DNA of 64,000 nucleotides from Gemmatales bacterium (GTDB taxonomy: Bacteria; Planctomycetota; Planctomycetia; Gemmatales; Gemmataceae), in the NCBI GenBank assembly GCA_026004675.1, contig BPJP01000008.1, forward strand, positions 1 to 64,000. The letters run 5' to 3'. Each line of letters opens with the position of its first letter. Positions within the stretch are counted from its first letter, which is position 1. The notes below the pieces were generated by a model. That model did no database searches, was not told where the DNA came from, and was given only the letters and a program-made list of their open reading frames with translations. Position numbers and translations under genes: made by a program. Positions 1 through 9,371 of this stretch are shown here, piece after piece.

Positions 1-1861
1 GCGAATGTTTATGGCACGCTGACCGAGTTGAATCACTTTTGCGATCCCGCCGTACAATTCAGCGCGGAGTACGGCAGCGAAGGAACGCGTGTCGTCGAAG
101 AAGGCTCGCCCTATCAGCATGTGTATCTCTTGCGACTTGCCAATCGTACGCCTGAGGCATTTCGCGATGCCACCGCCCATTTGGGAAGTTATCTCTTCCA
201 TGAACTGGTGACGCGCCGCTCGGCTTGCATCTGGAAAAAGCCCGTAAACAGCGTTCGCCAGAACGGGATAGCACACCATTTCGCAGTTTCGGGACGCACG
301 CAGTATGGTTTCCAAGAGGGCTTTTGTTGCGCCGAGCCGCCCGCCAGGCGCTAGCCAAACTTGTCCGACGCTGGCAATCCAAAGAACCATCAGAAGCCCA
401 GGCCGATATCGATGCCACTTGTGCCAGAACCCTGGCAGACCCCGCCTTGCAGTTTGAGGCTGTCTGCGGCCAAATCGAGGAAATGGCTGCCGCCTTTTTC
501 GACGGCAACTTATCGGGGGCCTTGACCGCCTTCCTTGCTGGTTTAGAAGAACAATCACAGCAGTCCGTGGCTTTGGAAGATGCGGGGAACTGGGCCAGTC
601 AAGCTCTCTTGAAAGTGCAGGAGTGGGTCGGCGCTGGTGGTACGTTGCAACAAGAAAGCCAAATCAACAAAAGTCGCTTGAGCCGAGCTCTTCTGAACGC
701 CACCGAAAAACTTGCCAGCAAATGGGCGAAAAAGCTTGCCGAAACGGCGTTTGGCCTGATGGAACACGCTGGCCGGCGCATCTCCGCCTCAGCGGCCGCC
801 TCGAACGCTTCATGCAATTTTGCGAAGATACGGCCAACGCACATTTCGACCGGCTCCAGCAACAAGCGCAAAAAACCCGGCAGGCAAGCCACTCGCTGCA
901 AAAGGCACTCGAACGATTGCATCTCCGGCGGCGGCGGTTTCAGTTTCTTTGGCAGTCGCAGCAAACGTTCGCTCCGTATTTTTATGGACCACCTCTCCGC
1001 CTTCGCTCGCCAATGCCTTGCCGAAGGTCTTGTTATGGCCGGTGTCGAGTTCTACACCATCTTGCGAAGCAAACTCAATGACGACACCACTCAGCTCTCT
1101 TTTTGCCGGCAGAGGTTGCGGGCTCTTCAAGACACACTCGTTGCCAGCCTGCAAAGCGATCCGGTATTTACGACCTGGAGAATCAGTCGGCCATTACCTC
1201 GTCCGCCGAAGCTTATTGGGAGTCGATTCGCGAATCCAAGACCGTCCGCCTCGTCTTGCCCGGAGGTGAACGCGACCTCGAAGTCGCAAGCGATTCGTTT
1301 TGAAGTCACTAAAACAAGAGGATTGGACCAAACTCGACGAGCAACTGGGAGAGCAAGTGCTGAACCCCTTGGGAGGGTTGCACCATATTTGCACCACCAA
1401 CAACGATCTGTCGCGTGCTTTGGCAGCACCGCTGTTGGCCCAATTGTCGAAAGATCTGGGCAACCTTTACCCCGTCACCGACGTGGCCCAGGTCGAGTTT
1501 TCGGCAGCCGAGGCTCAGGGCACCGATTTGACATCGGCTATTCAATCGTATTACAAGAAGGCCCAGCCTCTCTTTTACAGCAAGAATGAGGCGAAGGAAT
1601 CGGCCTTTCTGCTGATGCCGGCTAGCGACGCGGTAAAATGTTCGGCGATGCCGCCAAACAAGCAGTACCTGCCATCCAGTTGGTGCTGGTGCCTGGTCAA
1701 TCCGATTTAATGTTCTGTCGGGAACAGGGCAACTCAACCTCGACGAATTACGATCGGGGCTTGCGACCAGCCGAGCTGCGTTCGAGGATGCTGTTGTCTC
1801 CGTACAAAGCTCTCCCATCAGCCGATTTGACATCACCGATTGGCTGCCGCTGGATCCTTGA
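1..1861 (+). CDS. Tubulin-like-domain protein, C-terminal part (frame-broken)
   Basis: The gene enters from the left edge: frame 1 is open from base 1 (ANVYGTLTELNHF). Pieces read in order through at least six frame changes (near 220, 790, 950, 1200, 1300, 1640 and 1740) to a stop at 1859-1861, ending in FDITDWLPLDP. Recognisable stretches are VYLLRLANRTPEAFRD, HLGSYLFHELVT, a long Ala/Gln/Glu-rich helical middle, and a tail with LNPLGGLHHICTT and LVLVPGQSDLMFCREQG. These resemble the large tubulin-like (Tubulin_2) proteins of planctomycetes, in which an FtsZ/tubulin-type GTPase domain precedes a helical region. The GTPase domain itself would lie upstream of this window, so nucleotide binding cannot be seen here. 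Family assignment is from memory of such sequences and is only moderately secure. The breaks look like sequencing indels. Confidence 0.5.
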
Positions 1862-1893
1862 GCCGCAAAGGAAACCAGCATAAATAAAAAAAA

Positions 1894-1916
1894 CAGCCCG
1901 GTACGTGTCCGGGCTG
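1894..1916 (-). terminator. Rho-independent terminator of the 1948-2334 gene
   Basis: A perfect 8-bp stem (cagcccgg / ccgggctg) with a 7-nt loop is followed, read on the minus strand, by a run of T (the A-run at 1882-1893 on the plus strand). It lies just after the minus-strand stop at 1948 and between two convergent genes. The T-run is only on the minus-strand side, so it mainly serves that gene. Confidence 0.75.
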
Positions 1917-1947
1917 CTGCTGAAAAGTTTCAAATGATCGAGCAGGC

Positions 1948-2334
1948 TTAGTTGTTGTTCTTCTTTTTCTTCTTGCCTGCCCCCGTTCGAATTGTCAGGG
2001 CGTTGCCTTCTTCGTCCGCGACGACACTCACCCGAGCGCCCACTTTGAAGGCGGGATCTTTCAGCCCCTCCTTCCCTTTCAATTTCTTCGTGTCGTTTTC
2101 GGCCAACACTAAAATCGCCGTCCTGTCACTGACCTTGAACTCCTTGTCCTACTTTGGTCTTGTTCTTCTTGTCGACTACCGTGACCGTGATTTACCACCG
2201 TCGGCGTCAACGTTCTTAATGACGCCAGTTGCTGCATTGCCCTTTTTCTTTTTCTTCTTCGCATCATCGTCCGCAGCGAAAACGATGCCAACACACAGAA
2301 CGAGCAACAGGGCCGACTTGACGAATCTCCGCAT
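1948..2334 (-). CDS. Small secreted basic protein with Lys/Asn tail (frame-broken)
   Basis: The start at 2334 gives [20 protein letters not shown], a typical signal peptide, followed by [26 protein letters not shown]. The frame then breaks at an A-run near 2190 and again near 2150. It resumes as [18 protein letters not shown] and continues to [22 protein letters not shown], ending GKKKKKNNN. Restoring one A gives [14 protein letters not shown] across the gap, so both breaks fit single-base indels. The mature protein is about 105 residues. The pattern of a short beta-rich body between Lys tracts fits a small exported OB-like or metal/nucleic-acid-binding protein, but no function can be assigned. 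A terminator follows at 1894-1916. Confidence 0.6.
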
Positions 2335-2467
2335 GGGAGTCACTCCATAAAACGAGGGTACCATTAGATTCAACCGCCTGCCAAACGACGGCAATCTATT
2401 AAACCCCGCTGATTGGTAGAAGTTCCGCGTACCACGAAAATTGTTGAATCGTGATTGCTCAATGCGA

Positions 2468-3365
2468 TCAACGGAGCAGGCCGTATGCCCGAAGCGTTTG
2501 GCCTGATTTTGTCTTCCGCCGCGGCATCGAGCGGGAAAAGGGGCAAGCGCAGCTCGCCAGTACCTCGTCCGAGCAGTTTCATCGCGGGTTTTGACAGGTA
2601 TCGGGTTGGTCGCCACTCCGAGCAGATCGCGGCACAGCGGAAATAGTTTGTAGTGCAATTTCCGGGCCTCTTCGATGCGGCCCTGATCGAGGAAGCGACC
2701 AGTGCTTTCATGTCGCGCGGAACGAGATTGCCGACGACGGAAACGACTCCCCGCCCGCCAAGACTCATCAAGGGCAAGGTCAGGCTGTCGTCGCCGCTTA
2801 ATACCGTGAGGTTGCAGCCCGAAATGATCTGTGATGCCTGGTCCATCGAGGCCGGTGGACTCTTTGATGCCCACGATATTCGGCAACTCGGCCAGGCGGA
2901 TAATGGTCTCCGGTAGGATATTCGATGCCGTACGGCCGGGGATGTTATAGAGGAAGATCGGCAGGTCCACAGCGTCGGCGACGGGCGGGCAAAATGCTGG
3001 GTAGTAGCCTTCCTGGGTCGGCTTGTTGTAATAGGGTCCGACCATTAAAGCAGCATCGGCCCCAACCCGTTGGGCGAAACGCGTGAGCCGAATCGCTTCC
3101 CGTGTGCCTGTTCGAGCCGGTTCCGGCCATCACTTTAATCCGGCCTGAGGCGTGCTTCTACTACCGTGGCGATTACGCGCTCGTGTTCCTCGTGGTCCAA
3201 GGTCGGCGATTCGCCCGTCGTGCCCACTGGAGAGACACAATCCGTACCTTGTTCTACGTGCCAGTCAACCAACTCCTTGATGCCTTCATAGTCGACGTCG
3301 CCGTTCTTGAAAGGCGTCACCAGGGCGACCGTCAAACCGGCAAATCGTTCTCCCTTCGTGGTCAT
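2468..3365 (-). CDS. dapA: 4-hydroxy-tetrahydrodipicolinate synthase (frame-broken)
   Basis: DapA condenses pyruvate with aspartate semialdehyde in the lysine/diaminopimelate pathway (cytoplasmic TIM barrel). The start [19 protein letters not shown] is at 3363-3365. The family hallmark [17 protein letters not shown] is intact, followed by VMAGTGSN, then [14 protein letters not shown] (the catalytic-site Tyr region), [18 protein letters not shown] (Schiff-base Lys) and [16 protein letters not shown]. The ending is [10 protein letters not shown]. These pieces lie in alternating frames with about six changes (near 3140, 3105, 2855, 2700, 2590 and 2505). The total span of 898 nt matches a normal ~298-residue DapA. 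All catalytic segments are preserved, so consensus indels are far likelier than decay. It is divergent from the DUF1559 gene at 3544. Confidence 0.85.
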
Positions 3366-3543
3366 ATCAGGCTCCGAAGTGGCCAAGGAAACTGAACGTA
3401 GAAAATGTACAGAAATCGAGGACTGGTCGCAAACGAATCTCGGCAAGTGGATTTCCTGCTTTTTCGCTTGCAATTCTTGGACGCAACCAGCGATAATTTG
3501 AAAGTCGAATTCATTTCCGTATATTCTGGCGTGGGGGTACTCA

Positions 3544-4419
3544 ATGTCTTGTTTCATTTATCAAAGGGCAGCTGGTCAACAGCCGTCCCAATGGCGTTGC
3601 CGTAAAGGCTTTACGCTTATTGAATTGCTGGTCGTTATCGCCATCATCGGCGTGCTGGTAGGATTGCTGCTTCCCGCCGTGCAAAAGGTGCGCGAGGCGG
3701 CCAACCGCATTCGCTGCACGAATCACTTGAAGCAAATCGGTCTGGCCTTTCATAGCTATGTCGACAGTTTAGGCACGTTTCCGACTGGCGGAATGAACGG
3801 TCCAACGAGTTGTTGTTCCGCGGATACGCGCGATCGTTGGACGTGGGCCTACCAGATCATGCCTTATGCAGAATTGGATAATATCTATAAAGCGTCTACT
3901 GCCGTGGTGAATGGCACCCCAGTGCCGATTTTATTATTGCCCGACTCGGCGTCCCCCAAAACGCTATGGAGCTAGTGCTCGCATTGACTATGCCACCAAT
4001 GCCGGCACCGATAATGGATCGGGCCGCAATGGCGTTGTACGCCGAACGGATCAATTACATATCTCGGTTGCGGACATTCCTGACGGTTCGTCCAAACACC
4101 CTTATGGTGGGAGAAAAGAATCTCTGGCTCGAAGGGTTGGGCGGAACCAGTTCCGCACCGTGGGACGACAATGAACCGCCAACCAACACTGGTTGGGAAA
4201 ATGATACGCATCGAATCGGCTCCGTCCCTCCACAGCCCGATATCTGGCGCAGACAGCAATAAGACAGATGTCTTACGATTTGGCTCTTCCCATCCAGCGG
4301 GTTTCAACGCTGTGTTCTGTGATGGCTCCGTTCATCACATTGCCTACTCAGTCAATCCAACAACGTTCCGGTATCTCTGCCAGATAAACGATTCGCAATC
4401 GTTTACCCCTGAATGGTAG
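3544..4419 (+). CDS. DUF1559 prepilin-type secreted protein A (frame-broken)
   Basis: The N-terminus [20 protein letters not shown] is the prepilin-like methylation/transmembrane motif that defines the planctomycete DUF1559 family. It is followed by [15 protein letters not shown] and [13 protein letters not shown]. Later family blocks appear in other frames: [46 protein letters not shown], and the C-terminal [19 protein letters not shown], ending at the stop 4417-4419. Frames change near 3930, 4100 and 4235. Proteins of this family are thought to be exported, pseudopilin-like surface proteins of unknown role. A second paralogue lies at 5181 and two small lipoprotein genes sit between them. 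Only one of hundreds of paralogues usual in such genomes, so no specific function is inferred. Confidence 0.85.
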
Positions 4420-4455
4420 GTTGACCCTAAGTGGCAGGCGAGAAAAGGTGGTGTG

Positions 4456-4630
4456 ATGAAGCGGCTGTTTTTGTCTGCATTTGCGCTGTTCACTTTGATT
4501 GGTTGCAGTGAATCAAAACCGGTACCCGGTTGAAGACACGGAAGAACTTCGTCGCCAGCAGGAAGCTGAACGCTTGAAAGTCGAACAAGGCGAAGGGGCC
4601 GGTTCCGAGACGAAGAACGAACAGCCATAA
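4456..4630 (+). CDS. Small lipoprotein (frame-broken)
   Basis: The start at 4456 gives MKRLFLSAFALFTLIGCSES, a signal peptide ending in a lipobox (LIGC) with the lipidated Cys at residue 17. The initial frame meets a TGA at about 4532, but the +1 frame continues directly as VEDTEELRRQQEAERLKVEQ and ends GSETKNEQP at 4630. That tail is the charged, helical type common in small planctomycete lipoproteins. One missing base near 4525 (the run of C/G around the ggtacccgg) would restore a ~57-residue protein. It lies between two DUF1559 genes, on the same strand, and may be co-transcribed with them. Its function is unknown. Confidence 0.55.
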
Positions 4631-4738
4631 GAGATACGCAGCAACGCCTGTGTGTCAAAAGAAGACGCAAGGTTAATGGTGGCTTTTGGTTTTGGTCGAA
4701 CGATTCGTTCGCAGGTTCGCCTTTTTCGGACTAGGCCC

Positions 4739-5184
4739 ATGTTCAAGAACGTGTCGTTTTTGTCGTGCGTCATTTCGCTAGGAATGCTACTGCCAGGCTG
4801 CTCGTCCGAACCGGTTGCTGACGAAGACAAAAGCAGACAACCTGGAGAAAATTGGCCAAGCGTACCGCGATGCGACAATGAAGCTGGGTCGCCCACCGCG
4901 GAATGCCGGAGAATTGAGGCCGTTTCTTGCTGGGATCGAAGATGTAGAAAGTCTTTTTCGTCTCCCCCAATGACGGCGAGCCGTATGTCATCATCTGGGG
5001 GGCGGATCCGAACACTCCGCCTCCTTCGATGGATTCGGTAGTCGTGATAGCGTATGAAAAGAAAGGTAGTCGGGGTAAACGAGTCTGCTTTACGGGCATG
5101 ACCGGAATCCGCGAGCTGACCGACGAAGAGTTCAAGAAGGCGACCTTCCCTAACGGCCATCGGCCATTGGAGGATGGAACATGA
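4739..5184 (+). CDS. Lipoprotein preceding DUF1559 gene (frame-broken)
   Basis: The start at 4739 gives [20 protein letters not shown] followed by CSSEP, a lipoprotein signal peptide with lipobox LPGC. Downstream the reading moves frame near 4850 and 4950. It gives [63 protein letters not shown] and [14 protein letters not shown], ending at 5182-5184. This arrangement (helical Lys-Leu-Gly-Arg-Pro-Pro segment followed by a small beta domain) recurs in planctomycete lipoproteins found next to DUF1559 genes. Its TGA overlaps the ATG of the next gene (ATGA at 5181-5184), so the two are translationally coupled and probably function together at the envelope. The biochemical role is unknown. Confidence 0.6.
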
Positions 5185-6030
5185 ATCGGCACTCCCCAAA
5201 ACCGGGCTTTACGCTCATCGAATTGTTGGTGGTCATCGCTATTATCGGCGTTCTGGTCGGGTTATTGCTGCCAGGCGGTCCAAAAGGTACGCGAGGCTGC
5301 CAATCGGATGAAATGTGCCAATCACTTGAAACAAATCGGGCTTGCTTTCCATTCGCACCATGACACACTCAATCTGTTTCCTGACGGGGGCGAGGGCTAC
5401 TACTCGAGCCGAACCATGAGCGGCGGTACACCGGCAACAGCGCCCGACCAGCACTGGGGCTGGATGTACCAGATTCTACCCTACATCGAGCAGGACAATT
5501 TGTACAAGCATCCCGACCAGAATTACATTCGCCGTACTCCCTTGCCCATTTATTTCTGCCCGTCCCGGCGCCAGCCCATGGTGCTCGGCGGATCGCGTGC
5601 CATGAACGACTATGCGGGCAATGGCGGCATTTACACCTCCTGGGGCTGGGCGTGGGGGGAAGGAGTCTCCGGCGTTGTCGTTCGAAGAAATCGCTACGCA
5701 CCGGTCACCCTTCAAAGCCTGACCAACTCCGACGGTACGGCAAACACGATCGTCGCCGGCGAAAAACGCCTCGATCTTCTTTCGATGGGGAGTTTTCAAT
5801 GCGATGACAACGAAGGCTGGACATCGGGTTGGGATTGGGACATCATCCGTTGGGGAAACAACCCGCCGCAGCCTGACCGCAATGCTACGGACCAATGCGA
5901 AGTGCTTTTTGGTTCATCGCATGCTGGTGGCGTCAACTTCGTTTATGCCGACGGTTCGGTTCATTTTCTTGCTTTTTCGATCAGTCAACCGGCTTTCTAT
6001 TCTCTTTGCCATATTCGCGATGGGCAGTGA
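5181..6030 (+). CDS. DUF1559 prepilin-type secreted protein B (one frameshift)
   Basis: The start at 5181 gives [20 protein letters not shown], the family motif only nine residues from the N-terminus. An extra base near 5274 turns the expected [15 protein letters not shown] into [13 protein letters not shown]. Removing it joins directly to [20 protein letters not shown] in the other frame, which then runs cleanly to 6030. The remaining family blocks are present: [49 protein letters not shown], and the C-terminal [19 protein letters not shown]. The protein would be about 283 residues, a normal size. It is coupled to the lipoprotein gene through the ATGA overlap. The role is presumed pseudopilin-like surface protein; no substrate is known. 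Confidence 0.88.
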
Positions 6031-6041
6031 AGGATGTGCCG

Positions 6042-6785
6042 TCAGGCACCGATGAGCTGGATGATCCGAACCAGGAAGACGTTTGAAACTGCGACCAGGA
6101 AGATGGAAACGACGACGCCGCGAGTGGCGGCCCGGCCAACGCCTTCCGTGCCGCCATCAGCGTGCACTCCGAAATAGCAGCCCGTCACACCGACGAGAAA
6201 GCCGAATACCGATGTTTTCAAGATCGCTGGGATGACGTCGGCGAGACGTAAATCGCGCAGTAACTCGTTCTGGTAACCTTGCCACGACATGGACCCGCCA
6301 AGGACTTCAGCGAGAAAACTGCCGGCGACGGCCAGCGCGGTGATGACTACAGTCAACAAGGGCAGAGCCAAAATGCAGGCCAGCACGCGCGGGCCAACCA
6401 GTAGCTTCATCGGCGAGATGCCTAGGACTTCAATGGCATCGATTTGCTCGGAAAGTTTCATCGATCCCAGTTCCGCGCCAAGGCTGGCGCCAGACCTGCC
6501 AGCCACAATCAAGCCGGCTCCAATCGGTGCGAATTCGAGAGTGACGGCCAACCCCAGCGCCCGCGGCAAAAGATCGACGTAACCCGTGCCGAGGTTGAGC
6601 AAGACCTGATGCAAATGCATCCAAATGACCAGCCCAAGAGCCAGACCTGTAACGCCAGCCAAGGGCAAGGCGCCAACGTAGATTCGATAAAACTGACGGC
6701 AGCACTCACGTGGCCGGTGCAGACTTGCCAGCGCTGCCCAGAACGCACGTAAGGCAAAATGGCTGAAACGGCCTATCGTTTCCAT
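6042..6785 (-). CDS. MlaE-family ABC transporter permease
   Basis: An intact 247-residue membrane protein of the MlaE (DUF140) family, the permease of ABC systems that move phospholipids or other lipids between inner and outer membrane. It shows the family core ALGLAVTLEFAPIGAGLIVAG, then GASLGAELGSMKLSEQIDAI, and the diagnostic LGISPMKLLVGPRVLA. About five hydrophobic segments are visible, with the last near the C-terminus (VSIFLVAVSNVFLVRIIQLI). The ATPase and the MCE substrate-binding subunit usually found beside mlaE are not next to it here. The upstream gene on the same strand (6818-7558) is an unknown protein 32 bp away and is the likely operon partner. Confidence 0.88.
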   Translation of the reverse strand: METIGRFSHFALRAFWAALASLHRPRECCRQFYRIYVGALPLAGVTGLALGLVIWMHLHQVLLNLGTGYVDLLPRALGLAVTLEFAPIGAGLIVAGRSGASLGAELGSMKLSEQIDAIEVLGISPMKLLVGPRVLACILALPLLTVVITALAVAGSFLAEVLGGSMSWQGYQNELLRDLRLADVIPAILKTSVFGFLVGVTGCYFGVHADGGTEGVGRAATRGVVVSIFLVAVSNVFLVRIIQLIGA

Positions 6786-6817
6786 GCTCTATCTGGACTG
6801 CGATGCCAGCGAAACGT

Positions 6818-7558
6818 CTACTTGGCGGCAATCGCCAAAGCCAACGGACGAAGTACCGCAGGGGTCACATACTCGTCGACCAATTCCTGGCACGTTCGCC
6901 TCTGTTCTCGATAGGATTCGACGAAGTTCTGATGGTTCAAGCGGCCCCAGTATTGCCGAACCGTGAAGTATACGCTGATCGGCGCCTCTGGAAACTGCCC
7001 CGTGCGAATTTGGAAAGCGTTGGTCCGGGTTTCAATCGCCAGCCGACATTGCCGACGGCAGTTCTCATCAAGGGCCAGCATCAATGAAGGCTCGTAATTG
7101 ACAACTTTGGCTCCCGGCAAGTGCAGCATCGGCTCCATCGTGCTTAAGCCCAGCGCCTCGGCCACCAGAGCGTCGTGATTCCCCGCGTAGAGGAAATCGA
7201 ACGCGAAAAGCACATCGAGCGCTTCACAATCCAAGTGGTTAAAATCAAGATGAAACGGTGCAATCTCCAGGATGCGCTCGTGGTGGGCGTCTGCTTCCTC
7301 GAGAGTCGGCGGGTTCATGTATCCGGAGCGAACCGTTTTCGGCTCGAGCACCAGCCAGCGATAGCTTCCTTTTTCCCGGTCTTCTTCAAGCAGGAACTCC
7401 CCACTGTCTCGGCAGTCGAAATCCGTCATCTGTGGAAACGATTTCTGGACAGCGTCGAAAAAGTGCAGTATCGTCTCCCGGTTGGAGGGCAAATCCATCT
7501 TGGTATTGAGATATACATAAAGACCGAATTCATCAGCCAATGTGTTGTAGGGAGTCAT
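6818..7558 (-). CDS. Conserved hypothetical protein, 246 aa
   Basis: I do not recognise a named family. An ATG at 7558 gives MTPYNTLADEFGLYVYLNTK; a GTG two codons upstream is possible. The protein has no signal peptide or membrane segment and a balanced soluble composition, with features such as FPQMTDFDCRDSGEFLLEED, DFLYAGNHDALVAEALGL and FTVRQYWGRLNHQNFVESYR. The acidic and aromatic pattern is that of a folded cytoplasmic domain. It is transcribed with the MlaE permease (32-bp gap), which may point to an envelope-lipid context, but this is inference only. The frame is uninterrupted, with codon use like its neighbours, so it is a genuine gene. Confidence 0.75.
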   Translation of the reverse strand: MTPYNTLADEFGLYVYLNTKMDLPSNRETILHFFDAVQKSFPQMTDFDCRDSGEFLLEEDREKGSYRWLVLEPKTVRSGYMNPPTLEEADAHHERILEIAPFHLDFNHLDCEALDVLFAFDFLYAGNHDALVAEALGLSTMEPMLHLPGAKVVNYEPSLMLALDENCRRQCRLAIETRTNAFQIRTGQFPEAPISVYFTVRQYWGRLNHQNFVESYREQRRTCQELVDEYVTPAVLRPLALAIAAK

Positions 7559-7780
7559 GCACACCTCGTGGCTATGAGAGAGGAAATCATCCGCCGCGAC
7601 GGTTTTCTTTCATTGTTCGGGGTTTGGCCCGCAATTGCAAGAGCGCGGCCGGCATTTGGCCAGAACCGCTCAGTTTTAGCCATTTTCCGGCAACCCCAGC
7701 GCATGATACTCGGGGGCGCTTGCGCTGCCACAATCCCTAAAATGCCGGAAAAACCGGTGAAACCCTTTAGCGAGTCTGCC

Positions 7781-8604
7781 ATGAAACTCGGTCTCATCAA
7801 CTCCGCCTGGGTGCAAGCGGGACAAGGCACGGCCTTTGGCATCCGCCAGACCAAAGAGATCGGCTTCGACACGATCGATATCTTTGCCGATCCTCTCGAC
7901 CTGGACGTCAAGGAACGTTTGCTCATCCGACGCGAATGCGACAAAGCGGGGCTGCCCATCATCAGTGTCGCCTGCGTCGCGGTCGGTTTGATCGATTTCA
8001 ATCCTTCTGTGCAACGCGTTCCATCTGGAGCGCTGTCGCAAGTATCTCGACCTTGTCTATGAGTTCGAGGCGCGGAATCTCCTTCTGGTCGTCGGGGAAT
8101 ATATCTGGGAAAAACAGGTGATTCCACCATTGGAGCAGTGGCGAACCGGAGTCAAGAACGTCCGCGAGTTAGGCAAATATGCCGCTGACCTGGGTGTCGA
8201 AATTGCAGCTGGAATTGGAACCATTCAAATTGTCACTGATTAACAATGTCGATTCGATGGTGCGTTTTCTCGACGACGTCGACCACCCGGCAGTGCGGGC
8301 CAATATCGACATTTCGCATTTGCAACTTTCAAACACGAAACCAGAAGAGCTTCGACGGCTTAAAGGCAAAGCGATCCATGTCCATATCAGCGACTGCGAC
8401 GGCAAGGTGCACGGCGATCTGCCGCCTGGCCGCGGCGTCGTCGACTTTGAACCGTATTTGCGCGAGATAAAGAATCTAGGCATGGATGGGGCTATCAGCG
8501 TCGAGCTTGAGTATTCGCCCGAGCCGGACAAGATCGTCGATTGGGTGCGCGAAGCGTATGAAGCCACGGACCGCTTGATGAAAAAGGTGGGGTTACGAAG
8601 TTGA
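7781..8604 (+). CDS. Sugar phosphate isomerase/epimerase-like TIM barrel (frame-broken)
   Basis: The start at 7781 gives MKLGLINSAWVQAGQGTAFG, then KEIGFDTIDIFADPLDL, the N-terminal strand/helix pattern of xylose-isomerase-like TIM barrels. The frame changes near 8020 (before LERCRKYLDLVYEFEA) and near 8200 (before LELEPFKLSLINNVDSMVRF). The final frame carries the metal-site region, with VRANIDISHLQLS, IHVHISDCDGKVHGDLPPGR and GAISVELEYSPEPDKIVDW, and ends at 8604. Family members isomerise or epimerise sugars, or act on inositol derivatives, using a divalent metal. The substrate cannot be deduced. The stop overlaps the convergent mug gene by 12 bp. Confidence 0.78.
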
Positions 8605-9162
8605 TCTCTCGCGAATCGTTTTAACAAACTGATAGAGTTCGGCGAATTGTCGCGTCAAATCCGGCAACTGAAAATGGGCGTTCAGGCCGCTTGGATTAGG
8701 TAAGACCCAGACGCGGGCATCGGCGATCGAGTGAGGCTGAGGACCGACGACGGCGTCCGGTCGATCGAACGCTGTCCGGTAGGCGGTGATACCCAAAAAA
8801 GCAACAAGACGCGGTCGGAAAAGACGCGTTTTTCTCGCCAGAGCGATACGCCCGCGGCGTAATTCCTCGGCGGTCAACTCACTCGCTCTGGCCGTCGCTC
8901 GCGCGACGAGATTGGTGATGCCAAAGCCGACTTGGAGAAGTTGGCGTTGTTCCGAGGGAGAAAGCAGGCGATCCGTAATGCCGGCGTGAAACAAAGCGGG
9001 CCAGAAGCGGTTGCCCGGTCGGGCGAAATGGCAGCCCACGGCAGCCGAGTAAAGGCTTGGGTTGATGCCGCACAGAAGCACGTCGAGGCCCGGAGCGATC
9101 ACATCAGCAATACGTTTGCCGGCGGCAGCCGACAGATCACGTTGAGTCGGTTTGGCCACCAT
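8593..9162 (-). CDS. mug: G/T(U) mismatch-specific DNA glycosylase, Mug family
   Basis: Removes uracil or thymine mispaired with G (and etheno-adducts) in base excision repair. The 189-residue protein has the Mug/TDG active-site motif GINPS (about residues 35-39, in DVLLCGINPSLYSAAVGCHF) followed by ARPGNRFWPALFHAGI. It also has the minor-groove intercalation motif NPSGLN (WVLPNPSGLNAHFQLPDL). Asn in GINP is the catalytic water-activating residue of the family. Length is close to E. coli Mug plus a short N-terminal extension (MVAKPTQRDLSAAAGKRIAD). The ATG overlaps the stop of the upstream zinc-ribbon gene as TGATG, so the two are translationally coupled. Confidence 0.9.
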   Translation of the reverse strand: MVAKPTQRDLSAAAGKRIADVIAPGLDVLLCGINPSLYSAAVGCHFARPGNRFWPALFHAGITDRLLSPSEQRQLLQVGFGITNLVARATARASELTAEELRRGRIALARKTRLFRPRLVAFLGITAYRTAFDRPDAVVGPQPHSIADARVWVLPNPSGLNAHFQLPDLTRQFAELYQFVKTIRERSTS

Positions 9163-9347
9163 CAGGTTTTCTGGTTTTTTGGCGGTTGAGACTGTTCCTT
9201 TACTTCTGGTTTTTTGCTGACCTGATCGCTGCCGACCTTGATTGGATATTTGCACAACAGGCAAGCGATGGTCTTGTTGCGGTCCCGCTCTTCGACGAGC
9301 ATGAACTTTCGGCATTTCGGATTGGGGCATTGAACGGCGAAAACCAT
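9162..9347 (-). CDS. Small zinc-ribbon protein, 61 aa
   Basis: A 61-residue protein beginning MVFAVQCPNPKCRKFMLVEE and containing a second pair in CLLCKYPI, i.e. CxxxxC followed by CxxC about 20 residues later, a four-Cys zinc ribbon. The tail (KKPEVKEQSQPPKNQKT) is charged and likely disordered. Such short ribbons are common in planctomycetes and typically mark nucleic-acid or protein-binding modules. Its stop overlaps the start of mug (TGATG) and it lies 24 bp after the transglutaminase gene, so it is part of the minus-strand operon. Function unknown; a role in recruiting or regulating the glycosylase is only a contextual guess. Confidence 0.7.
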   Translation of the reverse strand: MVFAVQCPNPKCRKFMLVEERDRNKTIACLLCKYPIKVGSDQVSKKPEVKEQSQPPKNQKT

Positions 9348-9371
9348 GGAACAATCGAATTCTGTTTGCAG

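Noticed and set aside
4529-4535. In-frame TGA in the small lipoprotein as a possible selenocysteine codon
   Set aside because: The conserved-looking tail continues in the +1 frame rather than in the same frame, so a base is missing; no SECIS-like structure was seen.
1-8210. Programmed ribosomal frameshifting as an explanation of the broken genes
   Set aside because: Breaks occur in unrelated housekeeping and surface genes, several times per gene, and in both directions, with no slippery-site pattern.
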